Of a DNA stretch of 64,000 bases, positions 61,447 through 64,000 are shown one piece after another. Origin of the DNA: Massilia endophytica (GTDB lineage Bacteria; Pseudomonadota; Gammaproteobacteria; Burkholderiales; Burkholderiaceae_D); assembly GCF_021165955.1 (NCBI RefSeq), contig NZ_CP088952.1:2666001-2730000 (forward strand). The letters are read 5' to 3'. The notes beneath the pieces are model-generated. The model was given only the letters and a program-made list of their open reading frames with translations, was not told where the DNA came from and did no database searches. How positions within the stretch are numbered: the first letter of the stretch is position 1; every line of letters begins with the position of its first letter. The position numbers were made by a program, and so were the translations under genes.

Positions 61447-62349
61447 ATGGAAACCGAGATCAAACGCCAGCTGGCCCCCAAGAAAGCCACCCCGGTAGCG
61501 TTGCATCCGAAAATGACGATGGCCCAGGCCTTTCGCCGCATTGCCGGGAACTGCCTGGACCAGATACAGGCCAACGAAGAAGGCGTGAGGCATCTCGACG
61601 CCGAGAGCCTGCACCAGATGCGGGTGGGTGTGCGCCGCTTCCGTGCGCTGCTCGACCTGTTCTCGCCACTGCTGGCCCCTCCCTCAGACCTGGAGCAGCA
61701 CCTCGAGTGGCTGGCTGGCGAATTTGGCCCGGCGCGGGACTGGGATGTGCTGGCCCATGTAACTGCACCGCGCGTCACCGAAACCTCCGCCGTGGCCCTA
61801 CCCCTTGTCGCGGCGGCGCAGAAGCGCGCCGAAACGCATCACTCGCGGCTGGCGCAGCTATTGCAGGAAGCGCGCTACGCAGGCTGCATGCAGGAACTGC
61901 ATACCTGGCTGCTGGGGGAAACATGGGCGCAGGACGGTGGCGGTATCTGGGCGCGAAAGGCGCGCAAGGAAATGCTGCCCCTGCTGAATAATGCGACACG
62001 CCGCCTGCGCAAGCGCGCCAGAAAATGGGAGGAGGCGGATGCGCAGGCCCGGCACCGAGTCCGCATGGCCGCCAAGAAAGCGCGCTACGCGATCGAATTC
62101 TTCGCCGACCTGCTGCCGGAACGACAGGTAAAGGCAAGCAGCCGCCTGCTGGCCGATCTTCAGGAAAGCCTGGGGCGCCTGAACGACGCAGCTGTGGCGG
62201 ACGGTCTGCTCGTCGATCTTTGCGCCCGGGACGCCACAGCGGGTGAGGCGGCCAGCTTCGTCCGCGGGTATTTGTGCGCAGAGGCTGGCAGGGCCGACCG
62301 CGGGCTCGGCAAGCTTGTGAAAAAGGCCGCCTCCCTGCGCATCGGCTAG
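61447..62349 (+). CDS. CHAD domain protein
   Basis: This 300-residue protein is a CHAD domain: conserved His and basic residues on a helical bundle, with LHQMRVGVRRFRALLDLFSPLL near residue 60 and HRVRMAAKKARYAIEFFADLL in the second half. CHAD proteins bind polyphosphate and associate with polyphosphate granules; here no adenylate-cyclase-like (CYTH) domain is attached. I start at ATG 61447 with GGAG before it. It is divergent from the SGNH operon and seems unconnected with it; the 137 bp between them contain only element copy F. Confidence 0.9.
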   Translation: METEIKRQLAPKKATPVALHPKMTMAQAFRRIAGNCLDQIQANEEGVRHLDAESLHQMRVGVRRFRALLDLFSPLLAPPSDLEQHLEWLAGEFGPARDWDVLAHVTAPRVTETSAVALPLVAAAQKRAETHHSRLAQLLQEARYAGCMQELHTWLLGETWAQDGGGIWARKARKEMLPLLNNATRRLRKRARKWEEADAQARHRVRMAAKKARYAIEFFADLLPERQVKASSRLLADLQESLGRLNDAAVADGLLVDLCARDATAGEAASFVRGYLCAEAGRADRGLGKLVKKAASLRIG

Positions 62350-62489
62350 CGCGCCGGCGTGTCCTCAGCCCGCAACGCACCACCGGCCAGAACCCGCGCG
62401 ATCACCTCCTGGCGCAAGCCCTGCCCTTTCAAATGCTCTACGGCCGCCACGGCGCCCACTTCGCGCCGGATGACCAACGCATGCCGCAC
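62346..62489 (-). CDS. Possible small protein, 47 residues
   Basis: A minus-strand frame from GTG 62489 reads VRHALVIRREVGAVAAVEHL and continues with KGQGLRQEVIARVLAGGALR to a stop at 62346, overlapping the CHAD stop. The helical, Arg/Ala-rich sequence looks like a coding frame rather than a shadow, since no gene covers it on the other strand. The frame extends upstream only to a stop near 62540 and has no good ribosome site. It may be a remnant. The rest of 62490-62726 shows no gene. Confidence 0.3.
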   Translation of the reverse strand: MRHALVIRREVGAVAAVEHLKGQGLRQEVIARVLAGGALRAEDTPAR

Positions 62490-62726
62490 TGCGGCCGATT
62501 GCTTCAGCGCGTTTCCAGCACGCCGTCGCCGTTATTGCTCCCTGAGTCCATAACATCCCTCTCACTGCTGTGCTGCAATAAGTACAATTTCCGCAAGTTG
62601 TTGAGCTGCGGAAAACTCTGCCATCATAGGCCGCGATTGCGACAAGAATTTGATATGGATTTCCTGCGGCCGCAAATCATTCCGGCGATACTGTCAGTCC
62701 GCACTTGACTCCGGTAAAATTCGGGG

Positions 62727-63365
62727 ATGAATGAGATTTCTTTCCGCCCGTTTGTGATTGGCGTCGCTGGGGGCAGCGGCAGCGGCAAGTCTACGGTTTC
62801 CCAGCAAGTGCTGTCCTCCTTTGGCGCCGATATGGTGTCGGTGGTCATGCAGGACGACTACTACTGCGATCAAACCCACCTCACCCCCGAGGTTCGCCGC
62901 CAGCAGAACTACGACCACCCCCAGGCTTTCGACTGGCCGCTCCTTATCCAGCATGTGCAGGCCCTGCGCAACGGCGAAACGATCCAGATGCCGGAGTACG
63001 ATTTCACCATCGACAACCGCTCCGACAGGACCATTCCCGTCAAACCAGCCCCGGTTATCGTGATCGAAGGCCTGTTCGCGCTGTATAACGCGGATTTGCG
63101 CGACATGATGTCGCTGCGGATCTTCGTCGACACAGCCTCCGACGTTCGCTTCATCCGCCGCATGCAAAGGGACATCGCCGAACGCGGCCGTTCGCTCGAA
63201 AGCGTTGTCGCCCAGTATATGGAAACGGTGCGCCCCATGCACAAGCAGTTCATCGAGCCCACCAAACGCCACGCCGACGTGATCTTGCCTCACGGCGCCA
63301 ATGGGCCTGCAGTCGACATCATCACGACAAAAGTAGCGAGTGTTGTTGGCCAGTTGAAGCTGTAG
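62727..63365 (+). CDS. udk: Uridine kinase
   Basis: This is a 212-residue uridine/cytidine kinase of the pyrimidine salvage pathway. It has the P-loop GVAGGSGSGKSTV (residues 12-24), VVMQDDYYCDQTHLTPEVR, NYDHPQAFDWPLL, IVIEGLFALYNADLRDMM and DVRFIRRMQRDIAERGRS. The protein is complete and of the usual length (about 213). It is a housekeeping gene and marks the end of the carbohydrate region. The spacer before it contains an inverted repeat (TTTCCGCA-N11-TGCGGAAA, about 62586-62612), which may end the CHAD transcript. Confidence 0.95.
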   Translation: MNEISFRPFVIGVAGGSGSGKSTVSQQVLSSFGADMVSVVMQDDYYCDQTHLTPEVRRQQNYDHPQAFDWPLLIQHVQALRNGETIQMPEYDFTIDNRSDRTIPVKPAPVIVIEGLFALYNADLRDMMSLRIFVDTASDVRFIRRMQRDIAERGRSLESVVAQYMETVRPMHKQFIEPTKRHADVILPHGANGPAVDIITTKVASVVGQLKL

Positions 63366-63434
63366 TGAGCGCGGCCGCCTGCGCGCCGATACGGGAGCTC
63401 AGCGTCCGGTGAGAATGAAGCCATCCATGTGCTT

Positions 63435-64000
63435 TCATGCAGGTGACACGCAGGTCATCAATCCGGCTGAGCCGAGCAGAGCGAGACCGCACAGCCTGTT
63501 CGCCCAGACGTTGGCCGCTGGCGGCAGTCGCAGTGTCCCAGTGCGACTGCCGAGCAAGGCATAGCCCCCGTAACTTAGGCAGTCGGCAACAAGGCAGGTT
63601 GCACCGAACAGTACAAACTGCGGCGCCAAGGGCTGCGACTGCACGACAAACTGCGGCAATAGCGCCGTGAAGTACAACAGGGCTTTAGGATTGGACAACT
63701 CAATCAGGAGCGCCTGCAGGAGTTTCGGCATACCGCCCCTGCCGCGCGCAATAGGGCTCATCATAACGAAGCGCCGGCGTGAAAGCAGCGAGCTGAGGCC
63801 GAGATAGCCCAGATATACTACACCTGTCCACTTGATGGCCGAGAACAAAGCAGGAGTAGAGACCAGCGCCGCGGCGACCCCCATGGCGGACAGGATGAAG
63901 TAGCCGGCGTTCGCAAGGGCGATGCCTGCAATGGACCAGCTTGCAGCCCGCCACCCCGCAACAGCGCCGTGGGAGGCTACGATTAGCGCCGCCGGGCCCG
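63435..64000 (-). CDS. LysE/RhtB-family amino-acid exporter (partial)
   Basis: The gene runs off the right edge; 188 codons are visible. The frame continues beyond the internal ATG at 63884 with GPAALIVASHGAVAGWRAAS and WSIAGIALANAGYFILSAMG. This is the N-terminal region of LysE/RhtB exporters (Gly-Pro entry, then membrane segments), so 63884 is not the real start. The rest has the expected central block LLQALLIELSNPKALLYFTALLPQF and a C-terminal segment. Members export amino acids such as homoserine or threonine. The region 63366-63434 has no gene. Confidence 0.87.
   Translation of the reverse strand, partial: GPAALIVASHGAVAGWRAASWSIAGIALANAGYFILSAMGVAAALVSTPALFSAIKWTGVVYLGYLGLSSLLSRRRFVMMSPIARGRGGMPKLLQALLIELSNPKALLYFTALLPQFVVQSQPLAPQFVLFGATCLVADCLSYGGYALLGSRTGTLRLPPAANVWANRLCGLALLGSAGLMTCVSPA

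Noticed and set aside
1..64000. CRISPR arrays, insertion sequences, tRNA and rRNA genes
   Set aside because: No regularly spaced repeat, transposase-like frame, terminal inverted repeat pair or tRNA/rRNA-like sequence was recognised in the window.

Overview
The window looks like a chromosomal carbohydrate-utilisation region of a high-GC Gram-negative heterotroph. Large TonB-dependent receptors, secreted glycoside hydrolases with signal peptides, cytoplasmic sugar-acid pathways and the general style of the proteins point to a betaproteobacterium of the Massilia/Duganella type (Oxalobacteraceae). That placement is an inference from protein style, not from a marker gene. I see no rRNA, tRNA, CRISPR array, insertion sequence or prophage.

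Region 1 (1-10.5 kb): a leftward operon encodes a TonB receptor, a BNR-4 propeller enzyme, a GH105 unsaturated-uronyl hydrolase, a DUF2264 (GH154-like) protein, a DUF4861 protein and the start of an SDR dehydrogenase. A divergent LacI-type regulator and an MFS sugar transporter lie next to it. Two matching palindromes in the divergent promoter are candidate LacI operators. Region 2 (10.5-24.5 kb): a secreted GH2 beta-galactosidase, uronate dehydrogenase coupled to a secreted GH35 beta-galactosidase, and a complete oxidative (De Ley-Doudoroff) galactose pathway: galactose dehydrogenase, SMP-30 lactonase, DgoD, DgoK and DgoA, with a LysR regulator and a sodium/sugar symporter. Read together, regions 1 and 2 suit a galactan carrying terminal uronic acid (possibly rhamnose-capped), such as a type II arabinogalactan. 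The uronate would go to Udh and the galactose to pyruvate plus glyceraldehyde-3-phosphate.

Region 3 (24.5-30 kb) is a mixed interlude: SRPBCC and VOC proteins, an orphan DUF4214/beta-helix exported protein with an AT-rich upstream region, two gene remnants truncated head-to-head at one point (a DUF4153 membrane protein and an ADP-ribosyltransferase-like domain), and an exported metallo-beta-lactamase-fold hydrolase.

Region 4 (30-61.3 kb) looks like a xyloglucan-type locus: TonB receptor, two FAD-dependent halogenase-like proteins, DUF5597 and GH2 galactosidase-type enzymes, GH39, GH31, GH3, GH5 (subfamily 4-like), GH42, a SGNH-GH97 fusion, a SGNH esterase with a carbohydrate-binding-like domain, a CE1 esterase, another carbohydrate esterase, a mutarotase-like protein, a second SSS symporter, XylR and a membrane-anchored AraC-type regulator. 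A conserved element of about 20 bp, extended to about 36 bp in most copies, stands once in each of six promoter regions in this part and always in the same orientation relative to a nearby gene. It appears to define one regulon. The right end (61.4-64 kb) returns to ordinary genes: a CHAD protein, uridine kinase and a LysE-type exporter cut by the window edge.
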